Positions 8,302 through 15,877 of a DNA stretch of 64,000 bases are shown here, one piece after another (within the stretch, counting starts at the first letter, position 1; every line of letters starts with the position of its first letter). Location of the stretch: positions 62,001 through 126,000 of the forward strand of contig DDVS01000004.1 in NCBI GenBank assembly GCA_002345565.1. The letters are read 5' to 3'. The notes under the pieces were generated by a model. It did not search any database. It was not told the origin of the DNA and saw only the letters and a list, made by a program, of their open reading frames with translations. This DNA comes from Flavobacteriales bacterium UBA2306 (GTDB lineage: Bacteria; Bacteroidota; Bacteroidia; Flavobacteriales; Weeksellaceae). A program made the translations under genes and the position numbers.

Positions 8302-8589
8302 TTAAGGCTTTTTGTCGGGATTTTGATATGAGCAGAAAACGGAATAGACAACGATTTCTAAATCAAAAACTTCATAAATAATGATATAAGGAAATTTCTT
8401 GATATATGCTTCACGGAACGGAAGTCTTTTGGACGGATAATGTAGAGGATTTCTTTTTATTTGATTGAGATATTTATCAATTTGATTTAAGAATTTCTGA
8501 CCTAATCCTTTTTGTTTACTTTCATACCATTCTATCGCTTCTGCTAAATCATTTTCTGCGCGAGGCTTAAGAATTAAATTATATTTCAT
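8302..8589 (-). CDS. ParE/RelE-superfamily toxin
   Basis: This 95-residue basic protein has the compact ParE/RelE fold pattern. The N-terminal strand is MKYNLILKPRAENDLAEAIEWYESKQKGLGQKF, followed by a long helix, then RNPLHYPSKRLPFREAYIKKFPYIIIYEV and a final strand ending CSYQNPDKKP. Proteins of this group poison either DNA gyrase or ribosome-bound mRNA; this one looks more like the ParE side, with R-E-A-Y-I-K-K-F-P-Y conserved. It overlaps its antitoxin by 4 bp (ATGA), which is typical of translational coupling in a type II module. Confidence 0.85.
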   Translation of the reverse strand: MKYNLILKPRAENDLAEAIEWYESKQKGLGQKFLNQIDKYLNQIKRNPLHYPSKRLPFREAYIKKFPYIIIYEVFDLEIVVYSVFCSYQNPDKKP

Positions 8590-8816
8590 AATTTTTTGCT
8601 TAGCCTTTCTTTAACGTCTTCCCAAGTATGAGAAGGTGTTTCAGCTATTAAATGCTTTTCTCTGTCTTCATCCAATTCTTTATAAAAAGATTCGGGAATA
8701 ACAGGTTTGGAAGCTTGTTCCGACGAAATAATCGCATTGAAAATCTGCAACATTTTATCGTCAGCTTGGTCTATAAAGTCGTGAATTTTTTTTCTGAGTT
8801 GAATGCTTGAGTCCAT
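8586..8816 (-). CDS. Type II antitoxin of the adjacent ParE/RelE toxin
   Basis: This 76-residue acidic protein lies immediately upstream of the toxin and overlaps it by 4 bp. It has no clear DNA-binding domain by eye, but the C-terminal SHTWEDVKERLSKKL resembles the toxin-neutralising tail of addiction-module antitoxins (xSWEEVKxRL). The order antitoxin then toxin is the usual one for autoregulated modules. The identification rests on the tail motif and the partner gene. Confidence 0.8.
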   Translation of the reverse strand: MDSSIQLRKKIHDFIDQADDKMLQIFNAIISSEQASKPVIPESFYKELDEDREKHLIAETPSHTWEDVKERLSKKL

Positions 8817-8921
8817 TTTGTGTTATTTGATGATTTCAAAGTTAGTGAAAATCTGAGTTTGTTTCGTGCTGATAATTTAAAACTAATTTTTGGGCTCAAA
8901 TGTTCTATAGAAGTTGAATCT

Positions 8922-9003
8922 GCGCCCCGACTTGAGTGGAGCTCTTTTCCTTTTTTGAATAAAAAAGAAAAAGCGGGAACGGAAGGCGGAAAAAGGCGAC
9001 CCA
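8922..9003. repeat. Intergenic palindromic repeat with A/T-rich hairpin (type B)
   Basis: The sequence begins GCGCCCCGACTTGAGTGGAG, runs into a T-rich arm (CTTTTCCTTTTTT), a 4-nt loop GAAT and a complementary A-rich arm (8961-8973), and ends with a G-rich tail GCGGGAACGGAAGGCGG. One mismatch interrupts the 13-bp stem. The architecture (GC-rich boxes around a homopolymer hairpin) is the same as that of the elements at 24257 and 29554, in opposite orientation. A 69-codon open frame through it has no protein-like content. Confidence 0.65.
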
Positions 9004-9011
9004 ATAATAAC

Positions 9012-9041
9012 AAAAAAAATCGCACCTGAAAGATGCGATTT
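9012..9041 (-). terminator. Terminator of the suf operon
   Basis: AAATCGCA (9017-9024) pairs with TGCGATTT (9034-9041), and the transcript from the minus strand then runs into eight U (plus-strand A at 9012-9019). It lies 8 bp beyond the sufD stop. Confidence 0.85.
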
Positions 9042-9048
9042 GATTTAT

Positions 9049-10356
9049 TTAGAATTCCATACTAACTTCCAACTTTTCTGCCAGAAGTTTGGAAACTTTT
9101 ACTTTGAGTGGCTCGATATCAATGTTTTGCATCGCATCGTTAGCGAAAGCGTAAAGCAATAATGCTCTTGCTTCTTTTTTGGAAATTCCACGAGCTCTCA
9201 GGTAGAACATCGCGTCCTCGTTCAACTGTCCAACGGTACAACCGTGCGAACATTTCACATCGTCTGCAAAAATCTCCAGCTGAGGTTTTGTGTCGATTGT
9301 GGCACCTTCGTCCAGCAAAATGTTGTTGTTCTGCTGATAAGCATTAGTTTTCTGAGCAATCTTGTTCACAAACACTTTTCCGTTGAAAACGCCGTGCGAT
9401 TTGTCTTTGTAGATACCTTTGTAATTCTGGTAAGATTCGCAGTTTGGCGTGTTGTGATGAACCGCTGTGTGATGGTCTACCAATTGGTCTTTCCCGATAA
9501 TCGTGATTCCGTTCATAAAAGAATTTATATTCTCGCCGTTGTGAATGAAATCCAGATTGTTACGAACTAATTTTCCTCCGAAAGAGAACGTGTTCACAGT
9601 GGTCAAACTGTCTCTTTCCTGCTTCGCAAATGTGTGGTCCACAAGGTAGGAAGTGTCGCTGTCGTTCTGCAATTTGTGCCAATCTGCTTTTGCATTTTGG
9701 TAAGTGAAAATCTCTGTTACTGAGTTGGTGAAAACGAAAGATTCATCAAAATTGTGATGACTTTCAATCACTTCTACTTTTGCTCCAGCTTCCACAATCA
9801 GAAGGTTTCTTGTGTTGTAGAACGTGTTTTCTTCTTGACTGTCAGAGATATAAAAAACGTGAATCGGTTTTTCGATGACGATATTTTTCGGAACTTTCAA
9901 GAAAAATCCTTCGTTGAAATAAGCCAGATTCAAATTTGTGAAAGCTAAATCTTTGCTTGCAATTGTATTGAAATATTGATTGAAAGTTTCTTTTTTTGCG
10001 GTATCATTCAGAGCTTCGTTCAAAGTCAAAAATTCTGCATTTTCAATCGAAATGTTAGAATATTCTTTGTGAAGTTTGCCGTTGATGAACACAATCCAGT
10101 CAAAATGTTCCTCGCCCAAATGCAATTCGTCTAACTGCTCTTTGGTAATATGATGAGCTTCTGAAGGGAAAAAATTATAATCTTTCTCCGTGATTTCCTT
10201 CAGATTCGTGTATTTGTATTCTTCATCTTTTTTGGTCGGAAAACCTTTCTCTTCAAATTTCTGAAGAGCAGTTTTTCTCTCTTCGTTTAAAAAAGAATGA
10301 CGAAGCGATTCCAAAAAATCTGAATGTTGATTTAAAATTTGTATGTTTAAACTCAT
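9049..10356 (-). CDS. sufD: Fe-S cluster assembly protein SufD
   Basis: This 435-residue protein is the SufD component of the SufBC2D scaffold, which builds Fe-S clusters in the cytoplasm. The C-terminal beta-helix core is visible, with VDHHTAVHHNTPNCESYQNYKGIYKDKSHGVFNGKVFV, AYQQNNNILLDEGATIDTKPQLEI and the closing DVKCSHGCTVGQLNEDAMFYLRARGISKKEARALLLYAFA. It is the last gene of the suf operon, before a terminator. Unusually, a four-helix-bundle gene separates it from sufC. The cysteine desulfurase gene sufS is not found downstream in this window. Confidence 0.97.
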   Translation of the reverse strand: MSLNIQILNQHSDFLESLRHSFLNEERKTALQKFEEKGFPTKKDEEYKYTNLKEITEKDYNFFPSEAHHITKEQLDELHLGEEHFDWIVFINGKLHKEYSNISIENAEFLTLNEALNDTAKKETFNQYFNTIASKDLAFTNLNLAYFNEGFFLKVPKNIVIEKPIHVFYISDSQEENTFYNTRNLLIVEAGAKVEVIESHHNFDESFVFTNSVTEIFTYQNAKADWHKLQNDSDTSYLVDHTFAKQERDSLTTVNTFSFGGKLVRNNLDFIHNGENINSFMNGITIIGKDQLVDHHTAVHHNTPNCESYQNYKGIYKDKSHGVFNGKVFVNKIAQKTNAYQQNNNILLDEGATIDTKPQLEIFADDVKCSHGCTVGQLNEDAMFYLRARGISKKEARALLLYAFANDAMQNIDIEPLKVKVSKLLAEKLEVSMEF

Positions 10357-10369
10357 TAGTTGTTTGAAG

Positions 10370-10799
10370 TTTGAGATTTGAAGTTAAGGACGCAGAAATT
10401 TGTTTCCGTTATGCTCTATAGATTTTAAATATTTCATAAAACCAGAAATCATTTTTGAAAGCTCTGCACAATCTTTCAGCAAATCGTTAAATTCATTTTC
10501 ATTAATAAATTTTCTATCAAATGCTCTGATTAATTGAGAACGTACTTCTCCACAAGAACCTTTTGAAATTGAAAGAAAATTAATAAACTCTTTATTTCCT
10601 TCCCGTTCAAATCCTTCTGCAATATTATCCATAACAGAACCGGATGAACGGTCAATTTGATATTTAATATTTTGACTGCAATTTGAGTTTTGAAGCAAAT
10701 AGGCATCAACTTTTTGACATAAAATTCGAGATTTTTTCCAAATCTCTAAATCTTCAAAATTATTAATCGTTGCCATAATTTCAAACTTCAAATCTCAAA
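10370..10799. repeat. Perfect 16-bp inverted repeat flanking the four-helix-bundle gene
   Basis: TTTGAGATTTGAAGTT at 10370-10385 is matched exactly in inverse orientation at 10784-10799 (AACTTCAAATCTCAAA). The left arm includes the stop codon of the enclosed gene and the right arm lies just before its start. The gene is thus bracketed as a unit between sufC and sufD. Similar AT-rich phrases (GATTTGAAATT) occur at 19360-19375, so this may be a common intergenic repeat rather than a transposon end. Confidence 0.85.
10384..10776 (-). CDS. Four-helix-bundle protein (S23 / 23S rRNA intervening-sequence protein family)
   Basis: This 130-residue protein matches the small four-helix-bundle family first known from intervening sequences in 23S rRNA genes. 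Hallmarks are NFEDLEIWKKSRILCQKVDAYL at the N-terminus, the central RSSGSVMDNIAEGFEREGNKEFINFLSISKGSCGEVRSQL and a final helix. The ATG at 10776 is preferred to 10791 because the latter lies inside a flanking inverted repeat. It has no known role in Fe-S assembly, yet sits inside the suf operon between sufC and sufD. Members are thought to bind nucleic acid or to be mobile passengers; function is unknown. Confidence 0.88.
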   Translation of the reverse strand: MATINNFEDLEIWKKSRILCQKVDAYLLQNSNCSQNIKYQIDRSSGSVMDNIAEGFEREGNKEFINFLSISKGSCGEVRSQLIRAFDRKFINENEFNDLLKDCAELSKMISGFMKYLKSIEHNGNKFLRP

Positions 10800-10806
10800 T
10801 TAGAAA

Positions 10807-11553
10807 TTAATTAAGAAGCCAATCGTAACCTTTTTCTTCCAATTCAAGTGCTAAGGATTTATCTCCTGTTTTTATGATTTTTCCATCTGCCAAAACGTGA
10901 ACGAAATCTGGCTGAATGTAGTTTAAAAGTCTTTGGTAATGCGTGATTAACAGAACTGCGTTGCCTTCATTTTTGAATTGGTTTACACCATCAGCAACGA
11001 TTCTCAAAGCATCGATATCCAATCCTGAATCAGTTTCGTCAAGAATCGCCAATTTTGGATTAAGCATCATCATTTGGAAAATCTCGTTTCTTTTCTTTTC
11101 ACCTCCAGAGAAACCTTCGTTCAAAGAACGAGAAAGGAAATCTTTTTTGATTCCTAATTTCTCAGAGTTTTCGCGAATTAATCCTAGCATTTCTTTAGCG
11201 CCCATTTCTTCCAATCCGTTTGCTTTTCTTGTTTCGTTAAGAGCAGCTTTGATGAAATTGGTAACGGTAACGCCTGGGATTTCCACAGGATATTGGAAAG
11301 AAAGGAAAATTCCTTTGTGAGCTCTTTCTTCAGGAGCATCTTCACCGATTTCTTCTCCTTCGAAAAGAATTTCACCATCCGTTACTTCGTAATCCTCTTT
11401 TCCTGCAATCACAGAAGAAAGTGTAGATTTTCCAGCGCCGTTCGGTCCCATAATAGCGTGAACTTCACCTGGATTTATTTCAAGATTGATTCCTTTTAAA
11501 ATTTCTCTGTCGCCATCTTCAATTTTGGCGTGTAAGTTTTTGATATTTAACAT
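10807..11553 (-). CDS. sufC: Fe-S cluster assembly ATPase SufC
   Basis: This 248-residue cytoplasmic ABC-type ATPase drives conformational change in the SufBC2D scaffold. Walker A GPNGAGKS lies at 36-43, the SufC-specific signature FSGGEKKR at 148-155 and Walker B LAILDETDSG at 168-177, followed by the H-loop LITHYQRLL. There is no membrane domain, as expected. Its ATG is only 3 bp after the end of the broken yoeB reading frame, so an accessory cassette lies between sufB and sufC. Confidence 0.98.
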   Translation of the reverse strand: MLNIKNLHAKIEDGDREILKGINLEINPGEVHAIMGPNGAGKSTLSSVIAGKEDYEVTDGEILFEGEEIGEDAPEERAHKGIFLSFQYPVEIPGVTVTNFIKAALNETRKANGLEEMGAKEMLGLIRENSEKLGIKKDFLSRSLNEGFSGGEKKRNEIFQMMMLNPKLAILDETDSGLDIDALRIVADGVNQFKNEGNAVLLITHYQRLLNYIQPDFVHVLADGKIIKTGDKSLALELEEKGYDWLLN

Positions 11554-11556
11554 ATT

Positions 11557-11821
11557 CTATTCGTAATGTCCTTTTAAAGACAAAATATTTAATATTTCTA
11601 TAGTATTTTCGTTGGTAACTTGATAAATAATCCTGTGTTCTCTGTCGATTCTTCTAGACCAAAATCCTTGAAGGTCATACTTCAGGTTTTCCTAAACCTT
11701 CATAAGGATGATTAATAATATCCTCAATCAACGCAGTTATCTTTTTCATTACAGATTTGTTTCCAGATTTCTTCCAAAATTCAATATCACGTTGAGCTTT
11801 TTCAGAATAAATTATTTCCAC
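11557..11821 (-). pseudogene. yoeB: YoeB/Txe-family toxin, frameshifted
   Basis: Two frames together spell a complete YoeB toxin. Frame one starts with GTG at 11821, overlapping the antitoxin stop, and reads VEIIYSEKAQRDIEFWKKSG through HPYEGLGKPEV to a TGA at 11675-11677. The other frame continues LKYDLQGFWSRRIDREHRIIYQV and ends LSLKGHYE at the TAG at 11557. The residues known to matter in YoeB (the glutamate and arginine of the RRIDREHR region and the final H-Y) are all there, but split between frames. Compared with the family pattern GKPEPLKYD, 8 nt appear to be missing. As read, the toxin would be a 48-residue fragment and inactive. Confidence 0.85.
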
Positions 11822-12009
11822 AAATCTTCTGTTTTTATTTTAATACCCTTGCCTTCTTTAATACTCTTATCGGCTTCCAGAATTTCTTTTACAAATTCAG
11901 GGTTATATGGACTTTCTTCTTTTTGTTCAATTTCAAAACCTAGTGCTTTTGCAAGTGATTTAATGACTGCAAAATCTTTTTTCTTAACTTTTTTGAGAAC
12001 AATTTCCAT
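11812..12009 (-). CDS. Antitoxin partner of the YoeB-like toxin
   Basis: This 65-residue protein precedes the yoeB remnant and overlaps its GTG start by 10 bp. It starts MEIVLKKVKKKDFAVIKSLAKALGF, a pattern seen in short Bacteroidetes antitoxins, and ends IKIKTEDLWK, a toxin-binding-like acidic tail. Its frame is intact although the toxin is not, so it is now an orphan antitoxin, unless the frameshift is a sequence error. It lies 30 bp downstream of sufB and would be cotranscribed with suf. Confidence 0.75.
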   Translation of the reverse strand: MEIVLKKVKKKDFAVIKSLAKALGFEIEQKEESPYNPEFVKEILEADKSIKEGKGIKIKTEDLWK

Positions 12010-12039
12010 AATTCAAATTTGATTTAAATTTACAAAATT

Positions 12040-13488
12040 CTATCCAACCGAACCTTCCAAAGAAATTTCCAATAATTTCTGAGCTTCAATTGCGAATTCC
12101 ATTGGAAGCTTATTCAAAACTTCTTTACTGAATCCATTTACAATCAGAGCAATTGCTCTTTCTGTATCAATTCCTCTTTGGTTGCAATAGAAAATCTGGT
12201 CTTCTCCGATTTTCGAAGTTGTTGCTTCGTGCTCCAATTGTGCAGTTGGGTCTTTGATTTCGATGTATGGGAAAGTGTGTGCGCCACATTCATTACCCAT
12301 CAACAAAGAGTCACACTGAGAGAAGTTTCTCGCTCCTTTTGCAGTTGGCATTACTTTTACCAATCCACGATAAGAATTATTAGATTTTCCAGCAGAGATA
12401 CCTTTAGAGATAATTGTTGATTTAGTATTCTTCCCGATGTGAATCATCTTAGTTCCTGTATCTGCATATTGATGCATATTCGTAACTGCGATTGAATAAA
12501 ACTCTCCAACCGAATTGTCACCTTTCAAAATACAGCTCGGATATTTCCAAGTTACAGCAGAGCCTGTTTCAACTTGAGTCCAGGAGATTTTTGCATTTCT
12601 TTCGCAAAGTCCTCTTTTAGTTACAAAATTGAAAACACCACCTTTTCCTTCTTCATCTCCAGGATACCAGTTTTGAACTGTAGAATATTTGATTTCAGCA
12701 TCATTCATTGCGATTAATTCTACAACTGCTGCGTGGAGCTGATTCTCGTCTCTTGACGGCGCAGTACAACCTTCTAGATATGAAACATAACTTCCTTCAT
12801 CAGCAATGACCAAAGTTCTCTCGAACTGACCAGTTCCAGACTGATTGATACGGAAATATGTGGATAATTCCATAGGACATTTCACACCTTTTGGAATGTA
12901 GCAGAAACTTCCGTCAGAGAAAACTGCGGAATTCAAAGCTGCATAGAAATTATCGCCTCTTGGAACTACTTTGCCAAGATATTGCTTTACCAAATCCGGA
13001 TGTTCTTTGATTGCTTCGGAAATAGAGCAGAAGATAATGCCTTTCTCTTTCAGAGTTTCTTGAAAAGTTGTCTTTACTGAAACAGAATCTACAACAATAT
13101 CAACAGCAACATTTGCTAATCTTTTTTGTTCCTCGATATTGATGCCCAATTTTGCGAAAGTCTTCAATAATTCTGGGTCAACTTCGTCAAGGCTTGCCAA
13201 TTCTGGTTTTGCCTTCGGAGCTGCATAATATCTGATTGCTTGAAAATCAGGTTTTTGATACTTGATGTTCGCCCAATCAGGCTCTTCCATTTTTTGCCAG
13301 ATTCGGAAAGATTCCAAACGCCATTCTGTCATCCATTCTGGCTCTTCTTTCTTTTCAGAAATTGCTCGGATGATATCTTCATTTAGACCAATCGGGAAAT
13401 CTTCATACTCGATATCCGTTTCGAATCCAAACTCGTACTTTTTATTTTCTAAATCGACGCGTAAATCGTCTTCGGTATATTTAGACAT
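12040..13488 (-). CDS. sufB: Fe-S cluster assembly protein SufB
   Basis: This 482-residue protein is the scaffold subunit on which clusters are assembled. The length is normal for SufB. It has the characteristic AAPKAKPELASLDEVDPELLKTFAKLGI, the KGVKCPMELSTYFRIN strand, the VSYLEGCTAPSRDENQLHAAVVEL segment and the closing DQIFYCNQRGIDTERAIALIVNGFSKEVLNKLPMEFA. It lies 5 bp after the A-type carrier gene, so the two are tightly coupled. The next gene in transcription is an antitoxin and not sufC, which is unusual. Confidence 0.98.
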   Translation of the reverse strand: MSKYTEDDLRVDLENKKYEFGFETDIEYEDFPIGLNEDIIRAISEKKEEPEWMTEWRLESFRIWQKMEEPDWANIKYQKPDFQAIRYYAAPKAKPELASLDEVDPELLKTFAKLGINIEEQKRLANVAVDIVVDSVSVKTTFQETLKEKGIIFCSISEAIKEHPDLVKQYLGKVVPRGDNFYAALNSAVFSDGSFCYIPKGVKCPMELSTYFRINQSGTGQFERTLVIADEGSYVSYLEGCTAPSRDENQLHAAVVELIAMNDAEIKYSTVQNWYPGDEEGKGGVFNFVTKRGLCERNAKISWTQVETGSAVTWKYPSCILKGDNSVGEFYSIAVTNMHQYADTGTKMIHIGKNTKSTIISKGISAGKSNNSYRGLVKVMPTAKGARNFSQCDSLLMGNECGAHTFPYIEIKDPTAQLEHEATTSKIGEDQIFYCNQRGIDTERAIALIVNGFSKEVLNKLPMEFAIEAQKLLEISLEGSVG

Positions 13489-13493
13489 AATTT

Positions 13494-13823
13494 TTATAAA
13501 CTAAAACTTTCTCCACAACCGCAAGTTCTTGCAGCATTTGGGTTATTAAAAACGAAACCTTTTCCATTCAATCCTCCGGAATATTCCAAAGTGGTTCCTG
13601 CAAGATACAGGATTGATTTTTTGTCAATAATGACTCTCACATCGTTATCTTCAAAGATTTGGTCGGTTTCATTTTTTACATTATCAAACTTCAAGACGTA
13701 TTCCAGTCCGGAACAACCGCCACTTTTTACGCCCACTCTTATATAGTCAGTCTCAGGGTTGAAGCCTTCTTCAGTCATCAACTGAGCTGCTTTGGATTTT
13801 GCCTGATCGCTTACTTTTATCAT
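13494..13823 (-). CDS. sufA: A-type Fe-S carrier protein (HesB/IscA/SufA family)
   Basis: This 109-residue protein carries nascent clusters from the SufBCD scaffold to target proteins. All three conserved cysteines are present: C37 in SGGCSGL, and C101 and C103 in the C-terminal CGCGESF. It is the first gene of the suf operon, with a full promoter about 30 nt upstream. Whether to call it SufA, IscA or ErpA cannot be settled by sequence alone; the operon context favours SufA. Confidence 0.94.
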   Translation of the reverse strand: MIKVSDQAKSKAAQLMTEEGFNPETDYIRVGVKSGGCSGLEYVLKFDNVKNETDQIFEDNDVRVIIDKKSILYLAGTTLEYSGGLNGKGFVFNNPNAARTCGCGESFSL

Positions 13824-13851
13824 TGTTTTTATTTAGACTGATTTTAGTCTA

Positions 13852-13883
13852 CAAAAGTACGAACTAATTTCCGCAATCTCAAA
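13852..13883 (-). promoter_or_regulatory. Predicted suf operon promoter
   Basis: On the minus strand TTTG (13880-13883) is followed after 20 nt by TACTTTTG (13852-13859), matching TTG-N20-TAnnTTTG. The sufA ATG lies 29 nt beyond the -7 box. No IscR-like operator was recognised. Confidence 0.6.
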
Positions 13884-14052
13884 TCGACAGCATCTATTTT
13901 AATGATTTTAAATACACTTTAATATTTCGTTTAATAATGAAAGACAGTTTGTTAATGTTAAATTCTTGTCAAAATATTGAATTAAAATTAATTCTGACAG
14001 TTCTTATAATTAACTTTGCTTGATTTTGTTAATCAAACAATCAGTTCTAATT

Positions 14053-15021
14053 ATGAAGAAGCTATTTATTTTAATGATGATGATTTCCTTTTTTGGAAAA
14101 ATGATGAGCCAGACGGAACGATATATTTATCAAACGGAGGTGAATCCGGATACAGTTAATCTGGTTGACCCAAAAGTTGAGCGTACTTTTTTAGATATTA
14201 AGTCTGGGAAATCTTTATTTATCAGCGAAAACAAGTTATTGAGAGATTCTCTAACGACCGTTTTAAAGCTACAGGAAAAACCCAAAAAAAAGAAATCAAA
14301 AAAAGATAAACCGGAATTTCCAAAATTGGCTAATGGAAAAACTTTGCAACCAACGTTTTTTGATTATTTCATCATTAAGAATCTGAGTGATAAAAGTGTA
14401 CAGCTTGTAGAAAATATAGGTTATAGCCAGATGTTTTATACAGAAGACAGAAAGATGAATTGGAATATTCTTCAGGAGTTTGGAGATTATAATGGCTATA
14501 AAACTCAAAAAGCGACGATGACATTCGGAGGAAGAGTTTGGACGGCTTGGTTTGCCCCGGAGATTAAAGTTTTTGACGGACCCTATAAATTTTCCGATCT
14601 GCCAGGTTTGATTGTAAAATTAGAAGATGATAAAGGAGATTACAGATTCAGTTTTGTAAAAAAAATAGCGCTCCAAAATTCATTTTCTGAAGACATAAAA
14701 CCGGATGCCAGAAAATCTACCAGAATCAATTTTCAAGGTGATAAAGCTTCTATCAGAATGGAAATGGCAAAAAATAAAGACTCGGAAATTGATTTGGATC
14801 ACTTCAGTCCGGGTGGAGGAAGAGGAATGCATCAACGTAATGGTGGAATGAATGGCGGCTTCGGAGGTCAACCCGGAATGAATGGTGGAATGCCGAATGG
14901 AGATATGGGAATGGGAGGTCAGCCGGATATACAAATGGGAAATCCAACCCAGAGTTCTCAGAATAATACTAACGTAAAGAGTTTTGGAAATACGAACCCA
15001 ATTGAATTAAGTAATAGATAA
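14053..15021 (+). CDS. GLPGLI-family secreted protein with Gly/Met/Asn-rich tail
   Basis: This 322-residue protein has the signature FSDLPGLIVKLEDDKGDYRFSF, a DLPGLI variant of the GLPGLI motif that names the family. It starts at 14053 with a signal peptide (MKKLFILMMMISFFGKMMSQ); an in-frame TTG at 14020 sits within the likely promoter, whose -7 box TAACTTTG is at 14011-14018. The C-terminal third (about 258-300) is a G/M/N/Q-rich repeat tract (GMNGGFGGQPGMNGG). Family members are of unknown function and often come in clusters, as here. It is followed by a paralogue 6 bp later. Confidence 0.88.
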   Translation: MKKLFILMMMISFFGKMMSQTERYIYQTEVNPDTVNLVDPKVERTFLDIKSGKSLFISENKLLRDSLTTVLKLQEKPKKKKSKKDKPEFPKLANGKTLQPTFFDYFIIKNLSDKSVQLVENIGYSQMFYTEDRKMNWNILQEFGDYNGYKTQKATMTFGGRVWTAWFAPEIKVFDGPYKFSDLPGLIVKLEDDKGDYRFSFVKKIALQNSFSEDIKPDARKSTRINFQGDKASIRMEMAKNKDSEIDLDHFSPGGGRGMHQRNGGMNGGFGGQPGMNGGMPNGDMGMGGQPDIQMGNPTQSSQNNTNVKSFGNTNPIELSNR

Positions 15022-15027
15022 CTAGAT

Positions 15028-15840
15028 ATGAAATTTTTAAAAATATTAAGCCTTTTAGCAATGCCTTTTGTAATGGCGCAGCAAAGCACGCGTTTTGTTT
15101 ATCAAGTAACCACTACGCCAGACTCAACCAACGCAGACAGCCGAAAAACGGAGTTGGCTTACCTGGACACAGATGGTAAAAAATCCTATTTCTATGCAGA
15201 AAATTCCCTTAAAAGAGATTCTGTAATGGAAAGAATGCGTACGACGAAAAATTTTGACAGAAATCAAATGCAAAATCTGAGAAGCAACCTCCAATTTACT
15301 ATTGAGAAAAATCTTACCAACCAGAATTTGGTTTACAAATCCAGAATCGGAAGAGATAATTATTCTTATTCGGAAACGCCAAGTTTTGACTGGAAAATCC
15401 TACCAGAAACGGTAAAAATTGGAGATTATCAAACACAAAAGGCTGAAACTAAATTTGGTGGTAGAACTTGGTATGCGTGGTTTACTCAAGAAATCCCTTT
15501 GCAAGACGGGCCTTATAAATTCTCCGGACTACCGGGTTTAATCGTCAAAATCCAAGATGAAAAAGGCGATTATTCTTTTGATTTGATGCAAACAAAAAAA
15601 ATCGCAGAGATTTATCAACCTTTAAACCGTGGACAATTTATAAGCCTTTCCAAATCAAAATATATAGAGATGGAAAAAAAGATTCAAAAAGATCCTGCAA
15701 GTTTCTTTAGCGCACAAAGAAGTGCAGGCGGCAGAGGTCCAGGTGGCGGACCGTCTTCTGATCCTAAACAAATGCAGGATATGCAGAAACGCATGGAAGC
15801 AGAGATTAAAAGTAAAAACAATCCTATTGAATTAAATTAA
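15028..15840 (+). CDS. GLPGLI-family secreted protein (paralogue)
   Basis: This 270-residue protein is a paralogue of the preceding gene. It has a signal peptide (MKFLKILSLLAMPFVMAQ), the shared KFGGRTWYAWFTQEIPLQDGPYKF block and the motif FSGLPGLIVKIQDEKGDYSFDL. It shares the N-terminal RFVYQVTTTPDSTN pattern with its neighbour (RYIYQTEVNPDTVN), and both end NPIEL(N/S). It has only a short G-rich tract near the C-terminus. The two are probably cotranscribed and are closed by a bidirectional terminator. Function is unknown. Confidence 0.88.
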   Translation: MKFLKILSLLAMPFVMAQQSTRFVYQVTTTPDSTNADSRKTELAYLDTDGKKSYFYAENSLKRDSVMERMRTTKNFDRNQMQNLRSNLQFTIEKNLTNQNLVYKSRIGRDNYSYSETPSFDWKILPETVKIGDYQTQKAETKFGGRTWYAWFTQEIPLQDGPYKFSGLPGLIVKIQDEKGDYSFDLMQTKKIAEIYQPLNRGQFISLSKSKYIEMEKKIQKDPASFFSAQRSAGGRGPGGGPSSDPKQMQDMQKRMEAEIKSKNNPIELN

Positions 15841-15847
15841 TAAAAAA

Positions 15848-15877
15848 ACTCGGGACTATGACTTCCCGAGTTTTTTA
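15848..15877. terminator. Bidirectional terminator between convergent genes
   Basis: ACTCGGGA (15848-15855) pairs with TCCCGAGT (15864-15871), flanked by A-runs on the left and T-runs on the right. It serves the GLPGLI pair and the minus-strand miaB-to-TPR operon. Confidence 0.88.

Noticed and set aside
8820..9029. 69-codon plus-strand open frame before the suf terminator
   Set aside because: Most of it is the palindromic repeat at 8922-9003, with a K/G/N-rich translation, and there is no sign of a real protein.
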